DNA of 64,000 bases from NCBI RefSeq assembly GCF_900115245.1, contig NZ_FOVT01000007.1:62001-126000 (forward strand), written 5' to 3'. The stretch comes from Mesorhizobium sp. NFR06. GTDB lineage: Bacteria; Pseudomonadota; Alphaproteobacteria; Rhizobiales; Rhizobiaceae. Position 1 is the first letter of the stretch. Each line of letters begins with the position of its first letter. Both the position numbers and the translations under genes were made by a program. Below are positions 46,558 to 55,894 of the stretch, in pieces. The notes under the pieces were generated by a model that searched no databases, was not told the DNA's origin, and saw nothing but the letters and a program-made list of their open reading frames with translations.

Positions 46558-49500
46558 ATGGCTAAGAAACCAACCACGACGAAGTCTCTCGAAAATGACG
46601 TAGCTGCTGAACTGGAAAAGGCGCTTGACCTTGACCTTAACAGCGGCGACGGCGGTCTCGACATGGCGGCGTCGATGGAGGATCTCGAAGCGCAGATTTC
46701 GGCGGCAGCCGACGAACTCGCGCGCGAGGGTCGCGGCCACAGGATAGAGCCGGCAAACACCCCCCAGCCCGCCAACGCGTCCGCGGCCAAGCCTGCCGAG
46801 TTGCGTCCCTTCGAATCGCGCAATGCCCAGCAGCCGTCGGGCCTTACGCCCCCCAACGGCTTCACGCCCGCCAATGACGACCGCCAGAAGGATTACAAGA
46901 CGCTGCTGCACAGCCTCAACCGGCGTGCGTCGAGCACCGTTTACTGGGTGATCGCCTTTATCTCGCTGGCCTGGATCGCCGGCGCCGGCGGCCTGGCCAA
47001 CCTCTTGTTCGGCCCGGGCATCTGGAAGATCCGCACCTTCGACCAGTTCTTTGCCCGTCCCGAACTGATCGGCCTGGCGGTTGCCGCGATCGTCCCGGTC
47101 ATCCTGTTCTGGGCGTTCGCCGCCATGATCCGGCGCGCCCAGGAAATGCGCATCGCCGCGCAATCGATGACCGAGGTGGCCTTCCGCCTGGCCGAGCCCG
47201 AAAACCTCGCGCAGGACCGCGTCATGATGATCGGCCAGGCCGTTCGCCGCGAGGTCGCGGCCATGGGCGAAGGCATCGAGCGCACCTTGGCTCGCGCGGT
47301 CGAGCTCGAAACGCTCGTCCACGGCGAAGTCAACCAGCTCGAACGCTCTTATTCCGAAAACGAGGCCCGCATCCGTTCGCTGGTCGACGGTCTCGGCAGC
47401 GAGCGCGAGGCCGTCGTCACGCATGCCGAGCGCGTGCGCGCCTCCATCGCGAGCGCCCACGAGACGCTGCGCGACGAGATTGGCGCGGCCAGCGACATCA
47501 TCCGCGACTCCATCCTCAACGCGTCGACTAAGCTGTCGATGACGATCAACAATTCCGGCGACACGCTGATCGATCGCATCAATGAAAGCTCGACGTCGAT
47601 CTTCGATTCGGTCGAATCGCGCCTGGACAACATCACCGACCGGCTTTCGACCTCCGGTGAGGCTTTCGCCAGCCTGCTCGACACCCGTATCGCCAAGCTG
47701 ACCGACACCACCGACGGCCTGACCCGCTCGCTGACCGACCTGCTCGACGACCGCACCAATGGCATGGTCTCGCTGCTCGGCGGCGCGGCGCGCACCTTGA
47801 GTTCCGAATTCGAGACGAGCCTCAGCGGCATCGAGCGGACGCTGGCCGAACGCGGTCAGGCGCTGATCAGCGAATTCCAGACCCGCGCCGAGGCGCTCGA
47901 CACCGGCACGCAGAAGCTCAATGCCGCACTCGAGGCGCGCGCCCGCCAGATCAACGAGACGCTGGTCGAGCGCGCCCGCGAGATTGCCCACACCTTCGCC
48001 GAGAGCAAGGACCAGCTGTCCTCGATGATCGACCAAGGCAAGACGCAGATCGGCGCCGATATGGCGGACATCATCTCGTCGACATCTTCCATGCTCGAAG
48101 CCCGTGCCTCTGACTTCGCCGGCCGCATGGAAGCGGCCCGGCACGTGGTTTCGCGCTCCTTCGATTCCGACATCCAGCGGCTTGCCGACGCCCGCCTCGG
48201 CATCGAGGAAGCCGTCGAAAACCACAGCCGCAAGCTTTCCGAGAGCAGCGAGCGCATGGCCGCCGCCATGCAGGAGGACCTGGCGAAATTCGCCGAGGGC
48301 CGCGAGGCAATCGATGCCGCCGTCACCAACCAGGTGCAGAAGCTGGCGGAAGGCCGCGGCCTGATCTCGCGCGCGCTGGAAGAAGACCTGCGCAAGGTGA
48401 ACGAGTCGCGCGCAGCCATCGACGCTTCGCTTGGCAGCCATCTGGAGCAGCTCGAGGAAGGCCGCAACCGCCTTGCCCAGGCGTTGAACGAAGACTCCGG
48501 CAGGCTCGTTCAAGCCCGTACAATGATTGATGAAATGGTCGCCGGCCATGTCGGAAAGTTGGCCGAAGGCCGCAACATTCTGGCCCGCGCGCTGGAAGCC
48601 GATCTCGGCAAGCTGGCCGACAGCCGCGCCTCCGTCGACGGCCTCGTCGCTGGTCAGGTCGAGAAGATCGCCGAGGGCCGCGCCGTGCTCGCCAAGGCGC
48701 TTGAAACAGATATCATCGGCATCAGGAACCTGATCGACAGCCACGCCGGCAAGCTCGCCGAAGACCGCAGCCTGCTGTCGCAGACGCTGGAAGCCGACCT
48801 CGCCAAGCTGGCCGAAAGCCGCGCCTCGATCGACGGCCTGGTTGCCGGCCAGGTCGAGAAGCTCGCCGAGGGCCGCGATATCCTCAAGCGCGCCCTGGAG
48901 GCCGATCTCAACACCATCAAGGGTGCCATTGCGGGACATTCCGACAAGGTGCTGGAGGATCGTTCGCAACTGTCGAAAGCTCTCGACGCCGACCTGCAGG
49001 CCGTCAGCGGCGCCATCGCCGATCACCAGAACCGGCTCGTCCAGGACCGTTCGGTGCTATCGCAGTCACTGGAAGACGATCTCGCCAAGCTGGCGGAGAG
49101 CCGTTCCAGCATAGACGGGCTGGTCGCCGGCCAGGTCGAGAAGCTCGCCGAGGGTCGCGATATCCTCAAGCGTGCGCTGGAAGCCGACCTCAACACCATC
49201 CAGGGCGCGATCGTCGATCATTCGCAGAAGATAACCGGCCACCGAGCCGAGCTTTCGCGTGCGCTCCAGGCCGATATGGCCAATGCCAGCGGTCTCATGG
49301 AGACCCACGCCGACCAACTGTCACAGAGCCGCGCGACGCTGTCCAAAGCGCTCGAAGACGACCTCGCCAAGCTCGCCGAAAGCCGCGCCGGCATTGACGG
49401 CCTGGTGTCCGGTCAGGTCGAGAAGCTCGCGGAAGGGCGCGACATCCTCAAGCGCGCGCTGGAAGCCGACCTTGCCAAGCTCGCCGAAAGCCGTGCCTCG

Positions 49501-52500
49501 ATCGATGGCCTCGTCGCCGGCCAAGTCGATAAGCTCGCGGAAGGCAGGGACATCCTCACGCGCGCTCTTGAGGCAGATCTTGAGAAGCTGACCGAAAGCC
49601 GTGCTTCGATCGATGGCCTCGTCGCCGGCCAGGTCGAGAAGCTCGCCGAAGGCAGGGACATCCTCACGCGCGCTCTTGAGGCAGATCTTCAGAAGCTGAC
49701 CGAAAGCCGCTCGCAGATCGATGGCGTCATCGCCGGCCATGTCGGCAAACTGTCCGAAGGCCGCAATATTCTTGCCAGGGCGCTGGAAGACGACCTCGTC
49801 AAGCTCGCCGACGCGCGCAAGGAGATCGATCGTTCGGTTTCCGGGCATATCGACCAGATCGCCGCCAGGAGCAGCGACATCTCGGCCGCGATTGCCGCCG
49901 ACGTCGAGAAGATCGAGCAGGCCTTCAGCCGGCAGACCGGCATCATCGAGGAGCGCGCCGGCACCATGGAGCGCGCGCTGTCGACCGGTGTCGACAATGT
50001 TCGCGGCGTGCTGGAAAAGACCGCGGTCTTCGTGGCAGGCGCGCTGCGCGACAAGGTCATGGAAGTCACCGGCGCTCTGCACGAGCAAGCCGGAGCCGCT
50101 TTCAGCGACGCCGATCGCAAGATCGCCGAACGCGCCGAGCAGACCTCCGCCGCCCTGCTTGCCAGAGCCGAGGATATCGCCCAGGCCTTCGAGGCAGCGG
50201 ACCGCCGCCTGCACGAGCGTGCCCAGGATACGTCCAACATGCTGATGGCTCGCGCCGACGACGCGTCGAACACGCTCATGGCCCGCGCCGAGGAAACCGC
50301 CGACAAGCTGGCCGCGCGCGCCGGCGAGATCGCCACCACCTTCGACGCCGCAGACCAAAAGCTGGTTGCCCGCGCCGTCGAAACGGCTCAGTCGCTCGCC
50401 TCGCGCGCCGGCGACATCCTGCGCAACTTCGAGGGCGCGGACGAACGGCTCTCGATGCGTATCAGCGAATCGGCCGAAGCGCTGGCCGCACGCGCGTCCG
50501 ATCTCGGCCGCGTCTTCGATGCCGCCGACCAGCATCTGGTCTCGCGCATTGCCGAGGGTTCGGAAGCGTTGTCGTCGCGGGCGTCCGAAATTGCCCGGAT
50601 CTTCGACGACGCCGACAGCCGCCTGGTGTCGCGCATTGCCAGCAGCACATCGACCATCGGCGAACATGCCGACACGATCGTCGGCGCCTTCGCCGCCACC
50701 GAGCAGCGCGTCGCCGACCGCGCCCGCCAGACCGGCCAGGAGCTCGCCGTGCACGCCCGCGAAATCGAGCAGGCGCTGGCCGGCGCCGACGAGCGGCTGG
50801 CGTCTAGCGCGGCCGCTGCCGCGGCCCGCGTCGAGGAACAGGTGGCGAATGTCGAGAACCGCCTCTCCTACAGCGCCGAAACGATGGGCCAGAAGCTCAA
50901 CGAGCAGGTCTCAAGCGCCGAGGCCCAGCTGATATCGCGCGCCAACGTCATCGCCGAGACCTTCACGGCGGTCGGCCAGCATATCGGCCAAAGCACCAAC
51001 GAGGCGGCAAAGACCATCGGCTCGAACACGCGCGAGCTCAACACCATGCTGGCCACGCGTTCGGCCGAAATGGCGAAGATTCTCGACGAGACGGCGAGGC
51101 CGCTGGTCGAACGCTTCGCCCAGGGCGGCTCCGAGTTGCAACGCAGCATGGAAGAGGTCACCGAGCGGGCAACCGAGAAGCTGCGCAGCGAAAACGCGGC
51201 CCTCGTCAACGCGCTGGCCGGCCGCACCGCCGAGACGCTTTCCGCCGTCGAAGGCGCGCGCTCGTCGCTTGCCGACAGCGTTGCCGATCTCATCGGCCGC
51301 ATGACGACCTCCAGCGCACAACTCGGCCAGCTCATCGAGCAGGCCGCCGTCAACCTCGGCCATGTCGAGGAGCGGCTGGCCGGCAGCACACAGAGTTTCG
51401 CCAGCACCACGGAGAAGGCCGCTCAGACCTTCGCAAGTTCGGCGCGCCTGGTCGATTCCAACACGACGCGGCTCACCGACCTGTCCTCCGCAACACTGCG
51501 CGAGGTAGCCTCGATCGCGACCAAATTCGACGAACATAGCCGGCTGCTCACCAGCGCCTCGAATCTGCTCAGCTCGGCCCAGAGCAACCTCGAGCACACG
51601 CTGGAGCGCCAGTCCTCGCTGGAAGACCTCGCCGTCGGCCTGGTCAAGAAGTCGGAAGACCTCGAGAAGGTGATGCGTTCCTTCGAGAACCTGGTTGGCC
51701 AGACGATGCAGACCGCCGAGGGCCGGACGATGGAATCGGCCGAGAGGATCCGCACCGCGATCGCCGAGGTCGTCGATTCGGCGACGCGCCGCTTCGCCGA
51801 CGCGACTGAAGAGATGCGGCGCACCGCGGGCTCGATCAAGAGCGAGCTCGACCTGACCCGCGCCGAGCTGAAGAAGGGCGTTATCGAGATGCCGGAAGAG
51901 GCCAAGGAATCGACCTCGGCCATTCGCCGCGCCGTATCCGAGCAGATCAATGCGCTCAAGGAACTGTCGGATATCGTTGCGAAATCCGGCCGCAGCGGCA
52001 GCAGCGAAACCGGCGAGCCGCGCGGTCTGCGCCCTGCCCAGCAGGCGCCGGCCCGCGCCGCCGAGCCGCCGCTGCGCCGTCCGCCGGCACCGCAGCCTCA
52101 GCCACAACCGGTGCCCCGTGCGCCGCAGGCTCCGCTCGCCGAGACAGCGCTGCGCGGCACCCTCGACCTTGAACGCCCGGCCGAAGCGCCGCGCCGCGAC
52201 CCGAACGGCAAGACGGCGCAGGGCGGCTGGGTGCGCGACCTGCTCACCAACGCCTCGCGTGAGGAAGAGCTGCGGCCGGCAGCACCGGCCGAAGCGCCCC
52301 GCGCGACGCCTGCCGAGCGTTCCCCGCTGCATGTGATGGAATCGCTCAACTCGCTCTCCGTCGACATTGCCCGCGCCATCGACCACGATGCCTCGATCGA
52401 GCTCTGGAACCGCTACAGGCGCGGCGAACGCGACGTGTTCACGCGGCGCCTCTACACGCTGAAGGGTCAGCAGACCTTCGACGAGATCCGCCGCAAGTAT

Positions 52501-52674
52501 CAGGCCGAGGCCGAGTTCCGCGCCGCCGTCGACCGCTACTGCGAGGATTTCGAGAAGCTGCTCAAGGATGTCTCGCGCAACGACCGCGACAACATCATGG
52601 CGCAGACCTATCTGACGTCCGACACCGGCAAGGTCTACACCATGCTGGCCCACGCCAGCGGCCGCCTGCACTGA
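46558..52674 (+). CDS. giant coiled-coil membrane protein, probable Growth Pole Ring (GPR) protein
   Basis: This 2038-residue protein has a soluble acidic N-terminus (1-125) and two transmembrane helices (about 128-150 and 169-190). A very long helical region (200-1810) follows, then a Pro-rich linker (about 1820-1915, APARAAEPPLRRPPAPQ) and a conserved C-terminal domain (about 1924-2038). The layout matches GPR of Agrobacterium tumefaciens, about 2100 residues with an apolipoprotein A1-E-like region, which forms a ring at the growing pole and is needed for polar growth and rod shape. Two repeat arrays are visible: residues 571-1111 (16 units of 36 or 29) and 1200-1424 (29- and 11-residue units). 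The ATG follows AGGG and GAAGG. Confidence 0.85.
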   Translation: MAKKPTTTKSLENDVAAELEKALDLDLNSGDGGLDMAASMEDLEAQISAAADELAREGRGHRIEPANTPQPANASAAKPAELRPFESRNAQQPSGLTPPNGFTPANDDRQKDYKTLLHSLNRRASSTVYWVIAFISLAWIAGAGGLANLLFGPGIWKIRTFDQFFARPELIGLAVAAIVPVILFWAFAAMIRRAQEMRIAAQSMTEVAFRLAEPENLAQDRVMMIGQAVRREVAAMGEGIERTLARAVELETLVHGEVNQLERSYSENEARIRSLVDGLGSEREAVVTHAERVRASIASAHETLRDEIGAASDIIRDSILNASTKLSMTINNSGDTLIDRINESSTSIFDSVESRLDNITDRLSTSGEAFASLLDTRIAKLTDTTDGLTRSLTDLLDDRTNGMVSLLGGAARTLSSEFETSLSGIERTLAERGQALISEFQTRAEALDTGTQKLNAALEARARQINETLVERAREIAHTFAESKDQLSSMIDQGKTQIGADMADIISSTSSMLEARASDFAGRMEAARHVVSRSFDSDIQRLADARLGIEEAVENHSRKLSESSERMAAAMQEDLAKFAEGREAIDAAVTNQVQKLAEGRGLISRALEEDLRKVNESRAAIDASLGSHLEQLEEGRNRLAQALNEDSGRLVQARTMIDEMVAGHVGKLAEGRNILARALEADLGKLADSRASVDGLVAGQVEKIAEGRAVLAKALETDIIGIRNLIDSHAGKLAEDRSLLSQTLEADLAKLAESRASIDGLVAGQVEKLAEGRDILKRALEADLNTIKGAIAGHSDKVLEDRSQLSKALDADLQAVSGAIADHQNRLVQDRSVLSQSLEDDLAKLAESRSSIDGLVAGQVEKLAEGRDILKRALEADLNTIQGAIVDHSQKITGHRAELSRALQADMANASGLMETHADQLSQSRATLSKALEDDLAKLAESRAGIDGLVSGQVEKLAEGRDILKRALEADLAKLAESRASIDGLVAGQVDKLAEGRDILTRALEADLEKLTESRASIDGLVAGQVEKLAEGRDILTRALEADLQKLTESRSQIDGVIAGHVGKLSEGRNILARALEDDLVKLADARKEIDRSVSGHIDQIAARSSDISAAIAADVEKIEQAFSRQTGIIEERAGTMERALSTGVDNVRGVLEKTAVFVAGALRDKVMEVTGALHEQAGAAFSDADRKIAERAEQTSAALLARAEDIAQAFEAADRRLHERAQDTSNMLMARADDASNTLMARAEETADKLAARAGEIATTFDAADQKLVARAVETAQSLASRAGDILRNFEGADERLSMRISESAEALAARASDLGRVFDAADQHLVSRIAEGSEALSSRASEIARIFDDADSRLVSRIASSTSTIGEHADTIVGAFAATEQRVADRARQTGQELAVHAREIEQALAGADERLASSAAAAAARVEEQVANVENRLSYSAETMGQKLNEQVSSAEAQLISRANVIAETFTAVGQHIGQSTNEAAKTIGSNTRELNTMLATRSAEMAKILDETARPLVERFAQGGSELQRSMEEVTERATEKLRSENAALVNALAGRTAETLSAVEGARSSLADSVADLIGRMTTSSAQLGQLIEQAAVNLGHVEERLAGSTQSFASTTEKAAQTFASSARLVDSNTTRLTDLSSATLREVASIATKFDEHSRLLTSASNLLSSAQSNLEHTLERQSSLEDLAVGLVKKSEDLEKVMRSFENLVGQTMQTAEGRTMESAERIRTAIAEVVDSATRRFADATEEMRRTAGSIKSELDLTRAELKKGVIEMPEEAKESTSAIRRAVSEQINALKELSDIVAKSGRSGSSETGEPRGLRPAQQAPARAAEPPLRRPPAPQPQPQPVPRAPQAPLAETALRGTLDLERPAEAPRRDPNGKTAQGGWVRDLLTNASREEELRPAAPAEAPRATPAERSPLHVMESLNSLSVDIARAIDHDASIELWNRYRRGERDVFTRRLYTLKGQQTFDEIRRKYQAEAEFRAAVDRYCEDFEKLLKDVSRNDRDNIMAQTYLTSDTGKVYTMLAHASGRLH
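48268..49890 (+). repeat. tandem repeats coding 36- and 29-residue helical units
   Basis: Sixteen in-frame units, each starting L-E-x-D-L or a close variant, fill residues 571-1111 of the GPR-like protein. Eleven units are 36 residues (108 bp) and five are 29 residues (87 bp). Consecutive units starting at 49459, 49567 and 49675 are nearly identical at DNA level, suggesting recent duplication. Confidence 0.85.
50155..50829 (+). repeat. second repeat array, 29- and 11-residue units
   Basis: Within the GPR-like gene, residues 1200-1424 form units beginning L-[AMS]-x-R-A: lengths 29, 11, 11, then six of 29. The DNA is less conserved than in the first array. The core is LAARAGEIATTFDAADQKL or variants. 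Confidence 0.75.
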
Positions 52675-52695
52675 GCGGGCGTCAGCCAGCAATAG

Positions 52696-52723
52696 AAAAG
52701 GCGGGACATGTTCCCGCCTTTTT
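52696..52723 (+). terminator. rho-independent terminator of the GPR-like gene
   Basis: An 11-bp perfect stem (AAAAGGCGGGA / TCCCGCCTTTT) with a 5-nt loop and a T-run lies 22 bases after the stop codon. Confidence 0.92.
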
Positions 52724-52782
52724 CATGCCTGCCGAGTTGGTGTTTCACCGCCGCCCCGTTCTTCTTTCCCGACGTTTGCGCT

Positions 52783-52951
52783 GCCCCTCACCTGTCTGCC
52801 GGCATCCTTTCCCCGTATAGCGACGTGGAGAGGGACGCTCCCGCCAACGGTTTCGCCAATCTCGTACGTCGCAGGAAGGATGCCCGGCAGCGACAAGCCC
52901 GTTCTCCCCGTCACTTTACGGGGAGAAATGCCCGGCAGGACAATGAGGGGC
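52783..52951. repeat. intergenic inverted repeat (CCCCTCA-ended palindrome)
   Basis: The left arm (GCCCCTCACCTGTCTGCCGG, then TTTCCCCGTATAGCGACG) at 52783-52830 matches the inverted right arm at 52902-52951 (TTCTCCCCGTCACTTTACGG and ending GAGGGGC). Each arm itself contains a small TCTCCCCGTNNNNNNACGGGGA hairpin. This is a familiar dispersed repeat in Mesorhizobium-type genomes. No gene is present between 52724 and 53013. Confidence 0.65.
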
Positions 52952-53013
52952 GGCACCGACGCTTCATGCTTTCCGCTCCATGAGCGACGCGCCAGCCACC
53001 CGGATCGAACCGC

Positions 53014-53613
53014 TCAGATCACCGAATCCGTCCAGCGGACGATGTCCTTCGCCGCCTGCCCGAAGGCGTTGTCCAGCGCGGCGACATAGCCGGCGTTGCC
53101 GCGGCCCGAGACCGGCGCGCTCGCGGTGAAGTTCTTCGAGGCGCGCACCTCGCCATTGCGGTCGTTCAGGATGCGCACGAACAGATCGATATCGGCATGC
53201 TCGCCGCCATCGACACGCACCTCGAAGGAGCGCACCTCGACGATGACCTGGTAGTCGATCGCCAGCCCCTCGCCCGGCTTGCCGACGCCGGCGAAGCTGC
53301 CGGAACGCTGGAAGGTCTCGGCGAGCCTGGCCTGCACGATCAGCGGCAGGCGGTCGGCCCATTGCGCGCCCTTGAGGAACTGGATCGATTGGTCGGACGG
53401 CCTGATGACGATGTTCTGGCTGTCCAGCGCCTTGAGCGCCGACGGCTGGGCGATCAGGATCTGGCGGCGGCTATGGGCGCGGACGTCGACCGACGGCGCG
53501 GACAATTCAAACGTGTCGAGCGGCGCCGGCTTGCCGCCCAGGGCCGCACAGCCGCCAAGCGTCAACACGAGCGCCGCGGCGGCAGCCGACTTCAACCCTC
53601 TCACCGATTTCAC
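53014..53613 (-). CDS. ABC-type transport auxiliary lipoprotein (PqiC/LinL-like)
   Basis: This 199-residue lipoprotein has a signal peptide with lipobox LGGC. The mature domain begins PLDTFELSAPS and contains LKALDSQNIVIRPSDQSIQFLKGAQWADRLP, the auxiliary component family of Mla/Pqi-type lipid transporters. It should sit in the outer membrane facing the periplasm. The start is GTG with GGGGA five bases upstream. It is the last gene of the lipid-transport operon. Confidence 0.87.
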   Translation of the reverse strand: MKSVRGLKSAAAAALVLTLGGCAALGGKPAPLDTFELSAPSVDVRAHSRRQILIAQPSALKALDSQNIVIRPSDQSIQFLKGAQWADRLPLIVQARLAETFQRSGSFAGVGKPGEGLAIDYQVIVEVRSFEVRVDGGEHADIDLFVRILNDRNGEVRASKNFTASAPVSGRGNAGYVAALDNAFGQAAKDIVRWTDSVI

Positions 53614-53692
53614 GCGCGATCCCCGTTGTCCCCGGATCTTATGATCAACTTGCAGCTGCAACCCATGTTCTTGGCGTTCGCGGTAGCCGAAG

Positions 53693-55066
53693 TCAACGCC
53701 GCGCCCTGCCGTCAAACTGACGAACCTCTCCCTCGCCACCAGTCAGGATGCGCTGCGGATTGCGACTGAGATCGCTCACCGCTTCTTCGATGCGGTTGAT
53801 CGAGCGCCGGCTGTCCTGGACCAGCGCTTCCACGTTCTGCAGCCCCGAGCCGGAGAAGCGCGACAGGTTGTCGACGATGGTGCCGAGGCGCGAGTTCAGC
53901 GTATCGGCCACCTGCTTGAAGGATTTCAGCGTCGCCCTGGCGTCGGCCATCACGCCGTTGGCTTCGCCGGATCCGAGAAGCTTATCGACCTTGGCAAGGA
54001 TGCCGTCGACGCGCACCGAGGCATCGTTGAGGCGTTGCGAGAGCTGGCGGGCATTCTTGATGGTATCGTTGATGTCGTCGGAGCGGTTCTCGATCTTGTC
54101 GGTGACCTTGGCAATATCGGAGGCCGCCTTGTCGGCGTTGGCGCTGGCCTTCTGGATGTTGGCTAAAGCGGCCTTGACATCGGCCGGATCGATACCGTCG
54201 AGCACGCCGTTGACCTTGGCCAACGTCCCTTGCGTCTGCTTGGCGAAGTCGTTGATCGAGACGACCGCCGTGTTGACGTTGTCGATGACCGTGTCGAACT
54301 GCTTGCTGGTCTCTTTCAGGTTCGCTGTCACCGTGTCGACATTGGCCACGATGCTCTTGATCCGGTCCTTGTCGACGGAATTGAGCAGGCCTTCGGCGGC
54401 TTTCAGCGTGCTGTCGAGCCGGCCCGAGACGTTCTTCAGCTGATCCGAAAGCGAGCTCACCGCCGACAGGAACTTGTCGATACCGTCGGAATTCTTGGCC
54501 AGCGCGTCCGAGAAGGTCTCGACGTTGTTGATTGTCTTGGTCAGCGGGCCGCGAACGTCCTTGGTGAAGCCTTCGAGCTCGCTAAGCACCTTGTCGGCGC
54601 GGGTAAAGATATTCTGGGCCGTCTGTATGAGGTTGGTGACCGCGGACGGATTGGCGACGATCTCGGCGACCTTGCCTTCCTTCTCGGCCTCGTCGAGCAG
54701 CCTGGTTTCCTTCGGGTCGGCGCCCTTGAGCTCGATATTGGCCTGGCCGCTGAGACCGGTAAGTCCGATGTCGGCCTGGGTCGACTTGGTGAGCGGCGTC
54801 CAACGGGCGATTTCGGTGTCGGCGATGGCGACGGTTGGATCGTCGCCGTCGATATAGACGTTTTTCACGTCGCCAACCCTAACGCCGTTGAACAGCACAA
54901 GGCTGCCGCGGCTCAGGCCGGAAGCCGAGCCCGGGATGCGCACGCGCAGCATCGCCGTTTCGCCCCGGTTGCCGATCGCAGCCGTCCAATAGACGAACGC
55001 GAAGGCCGCCAGGATCGCGCCCAGCGTGAAGATGCCGACGATGACGTAGTTGGCTCTTGTTTCCAT
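53693..55066 (-). CDS. MlaD family (MCE domain) substrate-binding protein
   Basis: This 457-residue protein has one N-terminal membrane anchor (NYVIVGIFTLGAILAAFAFVYW, about residues 6-28). The MCE/MlaD domain follows (MLRVRIPGSASGLSRGSLVLFNGVRVGDV). Residues about 150-440 are a long helical region rich in Ser/Asn/Asp, predicted coiled coil. It carries phospholipid or another lipid between membranes with the permease and ATPase encoded upstream. The long helical C-terminus could form a needle-like tunnel, as in PqiB/YebT relatives. Confidence 0.9.
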   Translation of the reverse strand: METRANYVIVGIFTLGAILAAFAFVYWTAAIGNRGETAMLRVRIPGSASGLSRGSLVLFNGVRVGDVKNVYIDGDDPTVAIADTEIARWTPLTKSTQADIGLTGLSGQANIELKGADPKETRLLDEAEKEGKVAEIVANPSAVTNLIQTAQNIFTRADKVLSELEGFTKDVRGPLTKTINNVETFSDALAKNSDGIDKFLSAVSSLSDQLKNVSGRLDSTLKAAEGLLNSVDKDRIKSIVANVDTVTANLKETSKQFDTVIDNVNTAVVSINDFAKQTQGTLAKVNGVLDGIDPADVKAALANIQKASANADKAASDIAKVTDKIENRSDDINDTIKNARQLSQRLNDASVRVDGILAKVDKLLGSGEANGVMADARATLKSFKQVADTLNSRLGTIVDNLSRFSGSGLQNVEALVQDSRRSINRIEEAVSDLSRNPQRILTGGEGEVRQFDGRARR

Positions 55067-55080
55067 CGCCCCACTTATGG

Positions 55081-55893
55081 CTATGCGCGCGCCGCAAGAT
55101 CAAGTTGCCGGGCGCGTTTTCCGCGGAAATAGGATTTCACCCACGGCTCGTCGCTCTTCAGCATGTCGTCGATCGTCCCTTCCACCAAGACCTTCTTCTT
55201 GCCGAGCACCGCCACGTGATCGCAGGCGGTAAACAGCGTGTCGAGATCGTGTGTGACCATGTAGACGGTCAAATCCATCGTGTCGCGCAGCTTGACGACC
55301 AGCTCGTCGAATTCGGCGGCGCTGATCGGATCGAGCCCCGAGGTCGGTTCGTCGAGAAATACGATGTCTGGATCGAGCGCCAAAGCGCGCGCCAACGCCG
55401 CGCGTTTGATCATGCCGCCGGAAAGCTCGGAGGGGAATTTCTGCGCGGCATCGGGCGGCAACCCGACCAGCTCGATCTTGAGCATGGCGAGCTCGTCCAT
55501 CAGTGCCACGGGCAGGTCGAGATATTCACGCATCGGCACCTGCACGTTCTCCAGCACCGTCAGCGCCGAGAACAGCGCGCCATGCTGGAACAGGACGCCG
55601 AGCCGCATGTCGATGCGCAGGCGATCGGCGTCGCTTGCCTTGTCGACGTCGACGCCGAACAATGTGATGGTCCCCGATTGCTTCGGCATCAGCCCCAGTA
55701 TGGTGCGCAACAGCACCGATTTGCCGGCGCCGGAGGCGCCGACGAAGCCGAGGATTTCTCCGCGCTTGATGTCGAGCGAAAGCTTGTCGAGAATCAGCTT
55801 GTCATCGATGGCGACGGTAACGTCGCGAACCGAAAGGACGATTTCGTCGTCGTTGGTGTCCTGCGCTACCGTCGAGCCGTCGCCGTTCGCCAT
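55081..55893 (-). CDS. Mla-type ABC transporter ATP-binding protein (MlaF-like)
   Basis: This 270-residue ATPase has Walker A GASGAGKSV, Q-loop LGVLFQHGALFSALTVLENV (typical of MlaF), signature ELSGGMIKRAALARAL and Walker B IVFLDEPTSGLDPIS. It powers lipid transport with the MlaE-like permease. One base separates it from the upstream gene, showing tight coupling. Confidence 0.93.
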   Translation of the reverse strand: MANGDGSTVAQDTNDDEIVLSVRDVTVAIDDKLILDKLSLDIKRGEILGFVGASGAGKSVLLRTILGLMPKQSGTITLFGVDVDKASDADRLRIDMRLGVLFQHGALFSALTVLENVQVPMREYLDLPVALMDELAMLKIELVGLPPDAAQKFPSELSGGMIKRAALARALALDPDIVFLDEPTSGLDPISAAEFDELVVKLRDTMDLTVYMVTHDLDTLFTACDHVAVLGKKKVLVEGTIDDMLKSDEPWVKSYFRGKRARQLDLAARA

Positions 55894-55894
55894 C

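Noticed and set aside
46537..49026. 829-codon open frame antisense to the GPR-like gene
   Set aside because: It is an antisense shadow produced by high GC and repeated codons; its translation is low-complexity and matches the period of the sense repeats.
48268..49890. regularly spaced DNA repeats that could suggest a CRISPR array
   Set aside because: The repeats stay in one open frame, have 87- or 108-bp units without unique spacers, and encode helical protein repeats.
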